This document shows, in pieces, positions 51,557 through 60,910 of a stretch of 64,000 nucleotides of DNA (within the stretch, counting starts at the first letter, position 1; every line of letters starts with the position of its first letter). The notes below the pieces were generated by a model. That model searched no databases, was not told the origin of the DNA, and saw nothing but the letters and a program-made list of their open reading frames with translations. The stretch lies in contig NZ_BNEL01000001.1 of NCBI RefSeq assembly GCF_018327685.1, forward strand, positions 3,038,001 through 3,102,000, in the 5' to 3' direction. Source of the stretch: Streptomyces sp. TS71-3 (GTDB lineage: Bacteria; Actinomycetota; Actinomycetes; Streptomycetales; Streptomycetaceae). The position numbers and the translations under genes are program-made.

Positions 51557-52531
51557 ATGGTGATGGACTCGGCCGGCGGTGCGCGAGAGCGTCGTTCGGT
51601 GAAGCGGTTCCCCGTGCGCACGGTCGTGTGCGTGATCGTCCTCGTGGCGTTCGCGCTCTGGGTGGTCCAGAACCACCACACCGTCCAGCAGGGCTTCGAG
51701 CGCGTCCTGGGTGCCGAGCCCTCGTGGCTGGCGGTGGCCTGTGCGACGACGGTGCTGACGTGGGTGGCCGCGGCGTGCGCCCGGCAGGGTTCGGTGGTGG
51801 AGCAACTGCCGCCGGTGCGGCTGCTGGCGACGCAGTTCGCGGCCGGCTCGGCCAACCACATCCTGCCCTCGGGCTTCGGCGCCGGCGCCGTGAACCTCCG
51901 GTTCATGACGGTGTGCGGCATACCGCTGGCACGCTCGTCGGCGGCGCTGGCGCTCTACCTGCTCGCGGAGTCCGTCGGGCGGGTCACGCTGCTGGTGGTG
52001 CTGTTCGCGGTGTTCCCGCACGCGCTGCCGCTCGCGCAACTGCTGCCGGACGGCGTGGGGCTGCCGCTGAGCGTCGGCGCGGGGGTGCTGGCGCTTGCCG
52101 TGGTCCTGGCGCTGGTGTGCGTACGACGGTTGCGCGAGATCATGGCGAAGTTCCTCCGCACGGCGCTGAGCGAGGCGCGCTCGCTGCACGCGCGCCCCTC
52201 GCGGGTGCTCGCGCTGTGGGGCGGCTCGCTGGCGTTCCCCGCCCTCCAGGCGGCGGGCCTGGTGGCGGTGGGCATGTCGCTGCACGTGCCCGTGGAGCCG
52301 ATGTACCTGGTGGTGGGCTACCTCGCGGCGACCGTCGCGGTGGCCCTGGTGCCCACGCCGGGCGGCGTCGGCTCCGTGGACGCGGCCCTCGTCGTCGTCC
52401 TGATCACCGCGGGCGCGCCCCCGGCCACGGCCACGGCGGTGGTGCTGGCCTTCCGCCTCATATCGGCGTGGCTGCCGCTGCTGCCGGGGGTGGTGACGCT
52501 GGGGATGCTGGTGCGGTACAAGGTGCTGTGA
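51557..52531 (+). CDS. YbhN/UPF0104-like integral membrane protein (LPG-synthase TM domain)
   Basis: 324 aa with about seven hydrophobic segments. Family-like features: AAGSANHILPSGFGAGAVNL, LYLLAESVGRVTLLVVLF and VALVPTPGGVGSVDAALV with the conserved PGGxG. This is the flippase-like membrane region of lysylphosphatidylglycerol synthases, here without the catalytic domain. Proposed lipid-linked transport roles for the family are uncertain. ATG 51557 or the in-frame ATG 51563 may be used. Confidence 0.85.
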   Translation: MVMDSAGGARERRSVKRFPVRTVVCVIVLVAFALWVVQNHHTVQQGFERVLGAEPSWLAVACATTVLTWVAAACARQGSVVEQLPPVRLLATQFAAGSANHILPSGFGAGAVNLRFMTVCGIPLARSSAALALYLLAESVGRVTLLVVLFAVFPHALPLAQLLPDGVGLPLSVGAGVLALAVVLALVCVRRLREIMAKFLRTALSEARSLHARPSRVLALWGGSLAFPALQAAGLVAVGMSLHVPVEPMYLVVGYLAATVAVALVPTPGGVGSVDAALVVVLITAGAPPATATAVVLAFRLISAWLPLLPGVVTLGMLVRYKVL

Positions 52532-52652
52532 GGTCCGCGGAGGTTCGCGCCCCCGCCCGTCGCGCGGGCGCCGTTTGCTCACCGCCCCCCAGGGCATAGC
52601 CTGCGACGGGGTGCAGGGGTGCCCCCGGACAACCGCACAAGGGGGAGGACCC

Positions 52653-52853
52653 ATGCCGTGGTGGGCACTGGTTCCGGTCGTCTCGATGATCACCGGGCCC
52701 GTGGCGCTGTACGTCATGACCCGGGGCAAGCACCGCAAGCAGGGTGCGGACGAGCGCTACGAGGAGCTTTCCCGGAAGTACACCGAGCTGCTGGAGGAGT
52801 CCACGTCCGGCGAGCTGCCCAACGGCCGTGAGCGCTACCCGGAGAACGGCTGA
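52653..52853 (+). CDS. Small single-pass membrane protein (66 aa)
   Basis: ATG 52653 follows GGGGGAGGAC. The product begins MPWWALVPVVSMITGPVALY, one TM helix, followed by a charged cytoplasmic part (TRGKHRKQGADERYEELSRK) that could form a short coiled coil. The good ribosome site, clear topology and consistent codon bias make it a credible gene. No family or function is recognised. Confidence 0.65.
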   Translation: MPWWALVPVVSMITGPVALYVMTRGKHRKQGADERYEELSRKYTELLEESTSGELPNGRERYPENG

Positions 52854-53074
52854 GGCCTCCTTTCCGGGCGCGACCTCGATTGTTCTCGCCACTGGCTGGA
52901 ATTCCCCTACGTGCTCGGTTCACCGAACCGTCGAACAGTGTTTCCGGAAAAGCACATCGGCCCCGTAAGTGTCCCTTCGGACAGATCGGGGCGTCCGGCA
53001 CGCCGACCATCGGTGGTCACGGAGGCCGGGCCGTCTGCTCGATTCATCCGGAACCACTCCCAGTAGGGGAACTG

Positions 53075-54025
53075 ATGCGCGCGAAAACCAAGATTGCCGC
53101 CGGAGCCGCCGCCTCGCTCGCCGCGGCGACGCTCGCCCTGGTCACCGTCCTCGGCTCCGCCCAGGCCTCCGCGCCCGCGGGGCACACCGCGGCCGGCGCC
53201 GCCGCGCCGCCGGTGCTGACGGCGACCCTGGACAGGACCTTCGACACCTTCGACGCCAACCAGGGCGTCGCCGTCGACAAGAACTACTTCTACGCCGTCA
53301 ACAACCGCACCATCACCAAGCACGACAAGGCCACGGGCAAGCCGCTCCTGCAGTTCGTCGGTGACGACGACGGCCCGATCATCCACATGGACAGCGCGAC
53401 CGTGGTGGGCGACAAGCTGTACGCGGCGACGTCCAACTACGACACCACCCCGGAGAAGAGCTCCGTCGAGGTGTTCGACACCAGGACGATGAAGCACACC
53501 GGCACCTTCAGCTTCGGCATCTACCGCGGCTCCCTGACCTGGCTGGACCGGCACGACGGCGCCTGGTACGCCGCCTTCGCCAACTACGACGAGATCCCGG
53601 ACGGGACGACCGAGCCGTACGGCAAGACGGACAACACCCAGATCGTGAAGCTGGACGATCACTTCCAGGTCGTCGAGTCCTGGACCGTGCCGCAGGCGAT
53701 CCTCGACAAGGTCAGGCCGATGAGCAACTCCGGTGGCTCGTGGGGCCCCGACGGGCGGCTCTGGCTCACCGGGCACGACTTCGGCGAGGCCTACGTGATG
53801 AACCTCCCCTCCGAGGGCTCCGACCTCCAGTGGGTGGCGACCGTCACCCTCCCGAACGTCGAGGGCCAGGCCATCGCCTGGGACCGGTCGACCAAGGACC
53901 CCGAGCTGTGGACGATCAAGCGCTCGACCAAGCAGGTGCTGACGTTCAAGGCGCCCTACAAGTCCATCAGCGACCCCACCGGCCGGCAGTGGAAGGTCGT
54001 CGGCCCCGGCGACTTCCAGCAGTGA
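53075..54025 (+). CDS. Secreted propeller-like protein of unknown function
   Basis: 316 aa from ATG 53075, with AGGGGA upstream. Sec signal TKIAAGAAASLAAATLALVT, cut near AQASA. The mature region has repeated strand patterns (GVAVDKNYFYAVNNRTITKH, KLYAATSNYD, SWGPDGRLWLTGHDFGEAYV, GQAIAWDRSTKDPELWTIKR) typical of beta-propellers. No catalytic motif is evident. A single gene, followed by a strong bidirectional terminator. Confidence 0.8.
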   Translation: MRAKTKIAAGAAASLAAATLALVTVLGSAQASAPAGHTAAGAAAPPVLTATLDRTFDTFDANQGVAVDKNYFYAVNNRTITKHDKATGKPLLQFVGDDDGPIIHMDSATVVGDKLYAATSNYDTTPEKSSVEVFDTRTMKHTGTFSFGIYRGSLTWLDRHDGAWYAAFANYDEIPDGTTEPYGKTDNTQIVKLDDHFQVVESWTVPQAILDKVRPMSNSGGSWGPDGRLWLTGHDFGEAYVMNLPSEGSDLQWVATVTLPNVEGQAIAWDRSTKDPELWTIKRSTKQVLTFKAPYKSISDPTGRQWKVVGPGDFQQ

Positions 54026-54031
54026 GCGCGG

Positions 54032-54068
54032 CCGGCCCGGGGCGGTGAAGCCTGCCGCCCCGGGCCGG
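54032..54068. terminator. 14-bp-stem bidirectional terminator
   Basis: CCGGCCCGGGGCGG (54032-54045) pairs perfectly with 54055-54068 across a 9-nt loop, between the convergent propeller and thioesterase genes. Confidence 0.75.
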
Positions 54069-54096
54069 TGCGGTGAGGTGCGGTGTCCGCGGCGTG

Positions 54097-54926
54097 CTAC
54101 CCCGGTACGCCCCCGGCCCCCCGGTACGCGGCGAGCAGGTCGCGCGTGAGCTGGGCGACCACCTGAGGCACCTGGGCGCGTACGTAGTGGTGGCCTCCGG
54201 GGTAGAGGTGCACCCGGGCGCCGGAGGTCGTGCAGGCGTCCCACTCCTTCAGCGAGCCGGGGTCCACGATCGGGTCGTCACGCCCGCCGAAGACGCTCAG
54301 CGGCGCGCGCAGCGGCGCGAGGTGCTTCGGGGCGTGTTGCAGCAGTGCCACCGCGTCCGCCAGGAACGGTGTGTAGACGACCCGTGTGACCGCGACCGCG
54401 TCGTCCTCCGGCTGCTCCCAGCCCATGATCTCGGTGATCGCGGAGATTCCGGAGCCCAGGTTGCGCGCGATGTAGTCGCCGAGGCCCTCGCGCTCGGCGG
54501 CGGAACGGCGGACACCGCGAGCAGGTCCGGCTCGGCGCCCCACACGGACCGCAGCCGGTCCGTGGCCTCGTGGGCGAGGAGCGCGCCGAAGCTGTGCCCG
54601 AAGACGGCGTGGAAGCCGTCGGCGGGCGGCCGGCTTCGGAGGTCCCCGGCGATGGCCTTCGCGATGCTCTCGGCGGCCCAGCCGATGTCCGTGATGGACG
54701 GCTCCCCTGAGCGGGCACCGCGGCCGGGCAGGTCGACGGCCACCAGGTCGAAGAGGTCGGACAGCTCGCCGAGCCACGGCCGGTAGAAGCTCGACCCGAC
54801 GCCGGAGGGCGGCACGCAGTAGAGCCGTATCCGCGCGGCTTCCCGGTCGGTGAGGCGGGCGAGTTCCACGGCGGGAAACGGTGCGTTCGTGCTCGTGGCG
54901 GTGGGAAGCGGCGCGTTCGTGCTCAT
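54097..54926 (-). pseudogene. Type II thioesterase, frameshifted
   Basis: Starts at ATG 54926, overlapping the PKS stop (ATGA). One frame encodes the first half (IRLYCVPPSGVGSSFYRPWL; nucleophile in VFGHSFGALLAHE) up to LLAVSAVPPPS. After about 54495-54505 the second half continues in another frame (EREGLGDYIARNLGSGISA; GGRDDPIVDPGS; catalytic His in YPGGHHYV). Restoring one base in the CCGCCG run rejoins them into about 276 aa. Type II thioesterases clean mis-primed carrier proteins of PKS/NRPS. With the neighbouring PKS also broken, real decay is plausible, though a sequencing error is possible. Confidence 0.8.
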
Positions 54927-56580
54927 GCGGACCGCCTGACGCGTCCGAGGATGCGCGGGGCGAGCTGCCGGACGCTGCCCGCGGTGGCCAGTTCCATCGC
55001 GGGGACGACGCAGTCGAGCCTGCGTTGCAGCAGCGAGCTGAGCTCGGCCGCCATCAGCGACTCCAGGCCGAGCTGGTCCAGCCGGGCGTCCGGATCGATC
55101 CGCCCCGGCGGCGTCTGGAGCACGGTGGCCAGCGCGGCGACGAGCGCGTCGGTGACCAGGGACAGCGCCTCCGGTTCCGTCGCCGAGCGCACCCGCTCCC
55201 GGAGGTTCCCGGCGGCCTCGTCCGGGCCGGTGCCGGGCGGGGGCAGCACGTCGGCGAAGCGCGGTGCGGAGACGGTGGCCAGGAGCTTCGCCGTCTGCGC
55301 CCAGTCGGTGTTCCCGACCATGACGACGTCCGCGTCCGGATCTCCGATCAGGTCCCCGAGGATCCGGGTGCCGGAGGCGGAGTCGAGCTCGCCGAAGCCG
55401 GCCCGCCTCATCGTCTCGGCCATGCCGGCCCGGTCGGAGTATCCGGTGTCGGAGATGGCGCACCACTCGACGGCCAGAGCGGGCAGCCCCGCGGCGCGCC
55501 GCCGCCGGATCACCGCCTCGCCCGCCAGGTTGCCCGCGGCGTAGGTGCTCTGCCGCAGGTTGCCGGCGAGGGCGGCGAGGGCGGCGATGGAGCTGTAGAA
55601 GACGAAGAAGTCCAGCGGTAGGTCCCGGGTGAACTCGTCGAGGTTCATCATCCCGCCGAGTTTCGGGCTCACCACCGCGCGGGTCCGCTCGTCGTCGAGC
55701 TCCACGGCGGGTACGTCGTCGAGCACCATCGCGGAGTTGACGACCCCGCGCAGCGGGTGGCCGGTGGCCGCGATGGCGTCCAGCAGCTCGCGGGTGGCCG
55801 CGCGGTCGGTCACGTCGGTGGCGTAGGCGGTCGCGCTCGCCCCTTCCTCGGCCACGAGGTCGAGCACGGCGCGGGCCTCCGGGTGGGCGGCGCCGCTGCG
55901 TGAGGCCAGCACGAGATGCCGCGCCCCGCGCCGGGCCAGCCAGGCGGCGGTGGCCGCCCCGAAGCCGCCGAGCCCCCCGATGACGAGGTAGGTGCCCTCC
56001 GGATCCAGGGCGGGGCGCCGCGGCACGTGCACGGGGACCGGCTCCGCGGGATCCAGCGTGATCACGATCTTCCCGATGTGCCGGGAGTCGCGCAGCAGCG
56101 CCATGGCCTCGGCGATCTGGTCCGGCGGGTAGGTCACGTGCGGCAGCGGGCGGTACACCCCGGCGGCGACGCGCTCGGCCAGCTCGCCGATCATCTGCCC
56201 GGCGAGCCGGCCGCCGTTCTGCAGCAGGCTGGTGATGTCCACCCGAAGAAGGCGAGATCGCGGGAGAACGGCCGCAGCCCCAGGGGGCTGTCGGCGAGGA
56301 TGTCGCGCTTGCCGAGCTCCACGAACCTGCCGTGCGGGCGCAGCAGTTCCACCCCGCGGCCCAGCGCCTGGCCGGCGACGGAGTTCAGCACCACGTCCAC
56401 CCCGCGGCTCTCGGTGATCTCCAGGACCTCGTCGGAGAAGGCGAGGCTCCGCGAGTCCAGCACGTGCCGGCAGCCGAGCAGCCGCAGCAACTGCCGTTTG
56501 GCCGGGCTGCCCGCGGTCGCGATGACGGTGGCCCCGACGTGTTCCGCGTACCGCAGCGCCGCGATGCCGCGGGACGCCGG
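54923..56580 (-). pseudogene. 3' remnant of a modular PKS (partial ER, KR, ACP)
   Basis: A truncated enoylreductase (AALRYAEHVGATVIATAGSP; VLNSVAGQALGRGVELLRPH; LGKRDILADSPLGLRPFSRD) runs from about 56580 to 56243. At FFG|VDITSLL the frame changes, needing one extra G in the GGG at about 56243-56246. It continues into ketoreductase (YLVIGGLGGFGAATAAWLAR, MVLDD of a B-type KR, STYAAGNLAG) and an ACP (LDQLGLESLMAAEL, phosphopantetheine Ser). KS, AT, DH and most of ER are absent, replaced at about 56580-56605 by an Rhs fragment on the other strand. Non-functional as it stands. Confidence 0.88.
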
Positions 56581-56589
56581 ACGCAGCTC

Positions 56590-57471
56590 GACATCGGGCC
56601 GGACGTGAGGCTGGACCAGCGCTGGAACGTCCGGGGACAGCTCCTCGGCCAGTCGATGTTCGGCGATACGCAGGGCGCGGATTCGAGTCAATCCGGTGAT
56701 GCGCAGGCTACGAACCGGCTTCTCCAGCACCGTACGTTCACCTACCGGGCAAGCGGGCATGTCGCCGAAATACGGGATCTGGCATCAGGAACCCGCACAT
56801 ACGAGCTGGACGCCATGGGGCGGGTCACGGGCGTTCGTGCTTTCGGATGGCGCGAGGAGTACGCCTACGACGGCTCCGGAAACGTCACGGAGGCCGAAGC
56901 CCCGGCCCACCGTTCCCCGGGCACCCGTGACTTCGCGGGGCTCATGCTGCGGCGCGCGGGCCGCACCTCGTACGCGTACGACGGACAGGGCCGTCTGATC
57001 CGCAAGACCCGCAAACTACTCAACGGCAAGCGGAAGACCTGGACCTACGCCTGGAACGCGGAGGACCGGCTGACCGAGGTGACGACGCCGGACGAGGACC
57101 GATGGCTCTACCGGTACGACCCCATGGGCCGCCGGATATCCAAGCAACGTCTGACGCAAGAGGACGCCGTCGTCGAACACGTGGACTTCGTGTGGGACGA
57201 CAACCGCATCGCCGAGCAGTGGTCGTCCGACGGCACCGTCACCACCTGGGAGTACGAACCGAGCGGGCACCGGGCCCTGGCGCAGATCGAGCACCGGCCG
57301 CTGATCCACATGCCCGGCGACAAGGGCTCCCTGCTCGCGAAGCTGGCCGAGGACACGTCTGCCGATCACCGCACCCGCTTCTACGCCGTCGTGACGGACA
57401 CCGTGGGAACACCGACCGAGCCCGTGGCTCCGGACGGAGAGGTGGCCACAATGCATCTCGGCGCGGGATGA
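56590..57471 (+). pseudogene. Rhs/YD-repeat protein fragment, truncated at both ends
   Basis: YD-repeat motifs: AEIRDLASGTRTYELDAMGR, WREEYAYDGSGNVTEAEAPA, LTEVTTPDEDRWLYRYDPMG, then VVTDTVGTPTEPVAPDGEVA. Family members continue after this with a Trp and a variable toxin domain. Here the similarity stops and TGA follows at 57469-57471. Upstream it begins abruptly (VRLDQRWNVRGQLLGQ) against PKS sequence on the opposite strand. No start codon context or secretion domain is present. It is a relic of an Rhs polymorphic-toxin gene. Confidence 0.85.
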
Positions 57472-57579
57472 GTGCATCACTGCCTTGGTGGGTGACGAAT
57501 GTGCGTGCTTACTCGTCGTCACCCTTCAACGGGTGAGGGATGCCTCGGGGGGTGGCCGTGGGAGTCGTGTGGCCGGGGG

Positions 57580-58173
57580 TCAGGCGGCCCGGCTTCGCGC
57601 CTGGCGGGAGCGCCAGGCCAGCAGGCCGGCCTGGACGACGAAGAACGCGCCACCGGCCGCGGCGTAGTTGACCAGGGCGTCGAGCGACGGGGTGTCGCCG
57701 AGGGCCTGGACGTTGTAGAAGATGCCCACGAGGAAGGACAGGCCGCCCGCGATCAGCATCGGCCACTGCTTGCCCGTCTGAGGGCCCCGCCGCCGCAGGC
57801 CCACGGCCGCCTGGGCGGCTCCGGAGAGGATGGCCCAGGCGCCGAACACGTGCAGTACCGCTTCCGTTCCCGCCGTTCCCGCCAGGCCCACGCCGGCGGC
57901 CGCGACGGTGCTGAGCACACCGTTGAACAACGTCAGCCGGCGCTCGCCGCCGTTCGGGGAGCGCCGGAAGTCGATCAGGCCGGACACCGCGTCGATCAGC
58001 GGATAGACCACCAGCAGGGTGACCGCCACGGTGTCGAGGGAGGAGTGGGCGGCGGAGAACGCCGCGGCCCACGCCAGGGCCAGGACGCCTCGGCCCAGGT
58101 AGAGCCTCAGCAGGAAGGATCGTTCGGTGGTCGCGGGGGGTGTCGTCGCCGACGTCTGGAGGCCGGTGGTCAT
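57580..58173 (-). CDS. DUF308/HdeD-like membrane protein
   Basis: 197 aa from ATG 58173. Six hydrophobic stretches in pairs (LYLGRGVLALAWAAAFSAAH, LLVVYPLIDAVSGLIDFRRS, HVFGAWAILSGAAQAAVGLR, WPMLIAGGLSFLVGIFYNVQ) match the DUF308 repeat layout. E. coli HdeD relates to acid resistance, but most actinobacterial members are uncharacterised. It begins 34 bases after ohr in the same direction and is likely in the same stress-induced operon. Confidence 0.75.
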   Translation of the reverse strand: MTTGLQTSATTPPATTERSFLLRLYLGRGVLALAWAAAFSAAHSSLDTVAVTLLVVYPLIDAVSGLIDFRRSPNGGERRLTLFNGVLSTVAAAGVGLAGTAGTEAVLHVFGAWAILSGAAQAAVGLRRRGPQTGKQWPMLIAGGLSFLVGIFYNVQALGDTPSLDALVNYAAAGGAFFVVQAGLLAWRSRQARSRAA

Positions 58174-58207
58174 CGGGCTGCCCTTTCTGGGGTTGGTGGG
58201 TGGCGGT

Positions 58208-58633
58208 TCAGACCGCGACGGCCTTGACGGTGACCGGGATGTTGCCCCGGGTGGCCTTCGAGTAGGGGCAGATCCGGTGGGCGGCGGCGCCGAGTTCCGC
58301 GGCGGTGTCCTGGTCGACGCCGCCGAGTTCGAGGTCGAGGACGGCCGCGAGGCCGAACTCGCCCTCGTCGCCGTGCGCGAGGGTGACCTGGGCCGTGACG
58401 GCCGTGCTGGTCGGCCTGACCTTCCGGGCCGCGGCGGCGCGGCGTACGGCGCCCAGGAAACAGGCCCCCCATCCGGCCGCGAACAGCTGCTCGGGGTTGG
58501 TGGCGCCACCGGCGCCGCCCAGCTCCTTCGGGATGGACAGGGTGGTCTCCAGGGCGCCGTCCCCGGACCGGACCTGACCTCCGTTGCGGCCCTCGCCGGT
58601 CACGCCGACCACGGCGGTGTAGCTGGCTGCCAT
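58208..58633 (-). CDS. ohr: Organic hydroperoxide resistance protein Ohr
   Basis: 141 aa, the normal size. Ohr-specific motifs are NPEQLFAAGWGACFLGAV with reactive Cys58 and ICPYSKATRGN with resolving Cys122. Arg16 and Glu48 sit where the family places active-site partners. Ohr reduces organic and fatty-acid hydroperoxides with lipoylated or dihydrolipoyl reductants. No ohrR is adjacent, but two operator-like palindromes lie 50-120 bases upstream. Confidence 0.95.
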   Translation of the reverse strand: MAASYTAVVGVTGEGRNGGQVRSGDGALETTLSIPKELGGAGGATNPEQLFAAGWGACFLGAVRRAAAARKVRPTSTAVTAQVTLAHGDEGEFGLAAVLDLELGGVDQDTAAELGAAAHRICPYSKATRGNIPVTVKAVAV

Positions 58634-58683
58634 GGGCTGCTCTCCTCTCGTCTCATGAGTCGACCCGGTGACGAGACCTCATA

Positions 58684-58750
58684 TCGTCACCGGTTCAAGT
58701 GGTGACGAGATAGTTTCAGGAGATGACGTCACCGGTCAAGGCGGTGACGT
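58684..58750. promoter_or_regulatory. Two operator-like inverted repeats upstream of ohr
   Basis: TCGTCACC (58684-58691) and GGTGACGA (58701-58708), then ACGTCACC (58726-58733) and GGTGACGT (58743-58750). Both are perfect 8-bp arms around 9-nt spacers, and their centres are 42 bp apart, about four helical turns. A further GGTGACGA half-site is at 58667-58674. The layout suits a dimeric MarR/OhrR-type repressor acting on ohr; this is inference. Confidence 0.65.
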
Positions 58751-58861
58751 ATATGCATGGGGAGGGCGTCGAACACACCTGGCGCCAAACGCACGGCGCG
58801 CCGGACGCTCGTAGACGGTGTCCCGCCCGAGCGCCCGGCGCGCCTCCCCCCTCCCGCGCCG

Positions 58862-58984
58862 CTACATCTGCATGCCGGACATCTCCGTGTCGGACATCCG
58901 CATCCCGGACATCCGCATCCCGGACATCCGCATGCCGGGCATCTTCATCCCGGGCATCTTCATCCCGGGCATCGCACCGGACAT
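58862..58984. repeat. 15-bp repeats encoding Met-rich pentapeptides
   Basis: At the 3' end of the multicopper oxidase gene, ggacatccgcatccc-type units (three copies) and gggcatcttcatccc-type units (two copies) follow each other with variants. Each encodes five residues of form M-x-G-M-K/R. Confidence 0.85.
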
Positions 58985-60910
58985 GGGCGACCCCGTCCCG
59001 ATGGGCATGCCGAGCATGGCCATCTGCCGCTTCTGCACGTCGAGCACCGAGGCCGGCAGCACGATCAGCGGCCGCATCATGCCGTCGTCCTCGTGGTCGA
59101 GCAGGTGGCAGTGGTACATGAACCGGCCGGTCTGCTCGCCGAACCGGCCGCCCACCCGTACCAGCGAGTTCGGCGGCACCTGCACGACGTCCTTCCAACC
59201 GGACTCCTCCGGGGCGATGGGCAGGGCCGATCCGAGCGTGAGGGGGTCGCGGGTGCCCGCGGTCGCCGGATCGACGGTGCCGACGAGGGCGCTGCGCTTC
59301 AGGATCTGGAACTCGATCAGGTGGATGTGGATCGGGTGCGGAATGGGCGCGGCACCCGCGTTGAGGAACGTCCACACCTCGAAGCCGCCGGCCTTCACGT
59401 AGAAGCTGGCGCGGTCCTCGAAGTAGTTGGCCACCGAGCGGAAGGTCCGCGTCCGGCCGTCCTCGGTGAGCTGCACGATGCCCGGTCCGGGCTTGGTGCC
59501 GGGCGCGATCTCCTGGAGTTCCTGGAGGATCGGCATGCCGGTCTTGTCGACCACGAGGGTCACGAACCGCTCGACGGCCTCCGCGGGCACCTTCGCCGAG
59601 GTCAGCTGGGTGAAGTCCGCGGCGAGCTTCCTGGGCAGGCTGTACGAGGGGTGGCGGCGGGTGCCCACCCGGAACTGCATGACCTCGGGGCGGGCGAGGC
59701 CCGCGTCCGGGACGGGTACGCCGGGAGGGGCCCCGGCGGCGCTGTTGGCGAACCGCAGCCGCTTGCCGGCGAAGGCCGCGAAGTCGATGACCACGTCGAC
59801 CCGTTCGGCGGGCATCATCGAGATCGTCTCGCCGGCGTCCTCCGGGCGGTCGAGCAGGCCGACGTCGGTGCCGATGATCTTGATGGCACCCTTGACCGGC
59901 TTTCCGCTCTCCTCGTCGACGAGCGCCAGGAGGTACTGGCGGGTGACGGAGTTGTTGACCATGCGGAACCGGTAGGCGCGCGCCTGAACGTCGAGGTAGG
60001 GCCAGACCACGCCGTTGACCATGGTGAAGGGGCCCTCGAAGGCGATGGAGGGCGGGTTGGCGTCGGGGCCGGCCGCCTCGCCCAGCGCGATCCGCTTGTT
60101 GAGTATCCGGCCTTCGAGCCGGCCCTCGGCGTCCGTCTCGAAGTTGATGTCGGCTATCGACAGGACGACCTCGTACGCGCCCTTGGGAAGGCCGAGACGG
60201 TCCTCGCCGGCGTCGCGGACGAGGTAGCTGCCCACGAGCCCGCTCAGGCAGTTGTGGCCGGTCACCGGCATGGCGTGATCATGGTAGAAGAGGTGCGCGG
60301 TCTTCTCGTTGAGGTACTCGGCGAGCTGGCTGGTGCCCGGGGTGATGGCGCCGTCCGCCTGGCCGTCGGAGATGGAGTGCTGGTGGCCGCCGTGCAGGTG
60401 GACCGAGGTCCACGGGGTCAGGGCGGTGAGGTCGGGCCGCAGCGGGGCGCCGCCCGAGCCGGGGGAGTTGTAGGGCCGGATGCCGGGCGGCGGGCCCTCG
60501 GGGGCGACGAAGACCGACTTCAGGGGGCTGGTGCCCGTCAGGCGGTTCGTCCAGGCGATGCGCACGGGCCTGCCCCGCTCGGTCTCGATCTGCGGCCCGG
60601 GGAAATGACCGGCGTAGGTCCACATCGGCACGGGCGGCAATTGCGAGTGCAGCCGCACGTTCTTGTTGACCATGTCGATCTCGGTCACGCCGGTCCGGTC
60701 CGGCCGCAACGTCGGGGGAATGCGCAGCTGGTCCCGGAAAGGGGTCAGCTCCTTGTACTGCGGGGTGGAGACACCGCCGAAATCCGATTCGCCGGCGCTC
60801 GCCGTGACCATTTCGGTCGCCTTGTAGACCGCGCCACCCGTGAGGCCGAAACCGGCGACGGTGCCGGTTGCCACGCTGAGAAAACTTCTCCTGCTGTGTC
60901 TGCCGGACAT
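58862..60910 (-). CDS. Tat-exported multicopper oxidase with Met-rich C-terminus
   Basis: 682 aa from ATG 60910 (AAGGAG upstream). Tat signal HSRRSFLSVATGTVAGFGLT. Copper motifs in order: HLHGGHQH, FYHDHAMPVTGHN, HPIHIHLIEFQ and YHCHLLDHEDDGMM, giving the T1 and trinuclear sites. The sequence is of the CotA/bilirubin-oxidase/phenoxazinone-synthase kind of laccase. The last 40 residues are Met-rich pentads (MPGMK, MPGMR, MSGMR, MSGMQ), likely Cu(I)-binding as in copper-resistance oxidases. Expected substrates are phenols, bilirubin or Cu(I), with O2 reduced to water. Confidence 0.93.
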   Translation of the reverse strand: MSGRHSRRSFLSVATGTVAGFGLTGGAVYKATEMVTASAGESDFGGVSTPQYKELTPFRDQLRIPPTLRPDRTGVTEIDMVNKNVRLHSQLPPVPMWTYAGHFPGPQIETERGRPVRIAWTNRLTGTSPLKSVFVAPEGPPPGIRPYNSPGSGGAPLRPDLTALTPWTSVHLHGGHQHSISDGQADGAITPGTSQLAEYLNEKTAHLFYHDHAMPVTGHNCLSGLVGSYLVRDAGEDRLGLPKGAYEVVLSIADINFETDAEGRLEGRILNKRIALGEAAGPDANPPSIAFEGPFTMVNGVVWPYLDVQARAYRFRMVNNSVTRQYLLALVDEESGKPVKGAIKIIGTDVGLLDRPEDAGETISMMPAERVDVVIDFAAFAGKRLRFANSAAGAPPGVPVPDAGLARPEVMQFRVGTRRHPSYSLPRKLAADFTQLTSAKVPAEAVERFVTLVVDKTGMPILQELQEIAPGTKPGPGIVQLTEDGRTRTFRSVANYFEDRASFYVKAGGFEVWTFLNAGAAPIPHPIHIHLIEFQILKRSALVGTVDPATAGTRDPLTLGSALPIAPEESGWKDVVQVPPNSLVRVGGRFGEQTGRFMYHCHLLDHEDDGMMRPLIVLPASVLDVQKRQMAMLGMPIGTGSPMSGAMPGMKMPGMKMPGMRMSGMRMSGMRMSDTEMSGMQM

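Noticed and set aside
54923..56242. Independent 439-aa KR-ACP gene starting at GTG 56242
   Set aside because: The upstream sequence in another frame continues the same PKS polypeptide (enoylreductase ending at LAFFG). The GTG is the Val codon of VDITSLL and not a real start.
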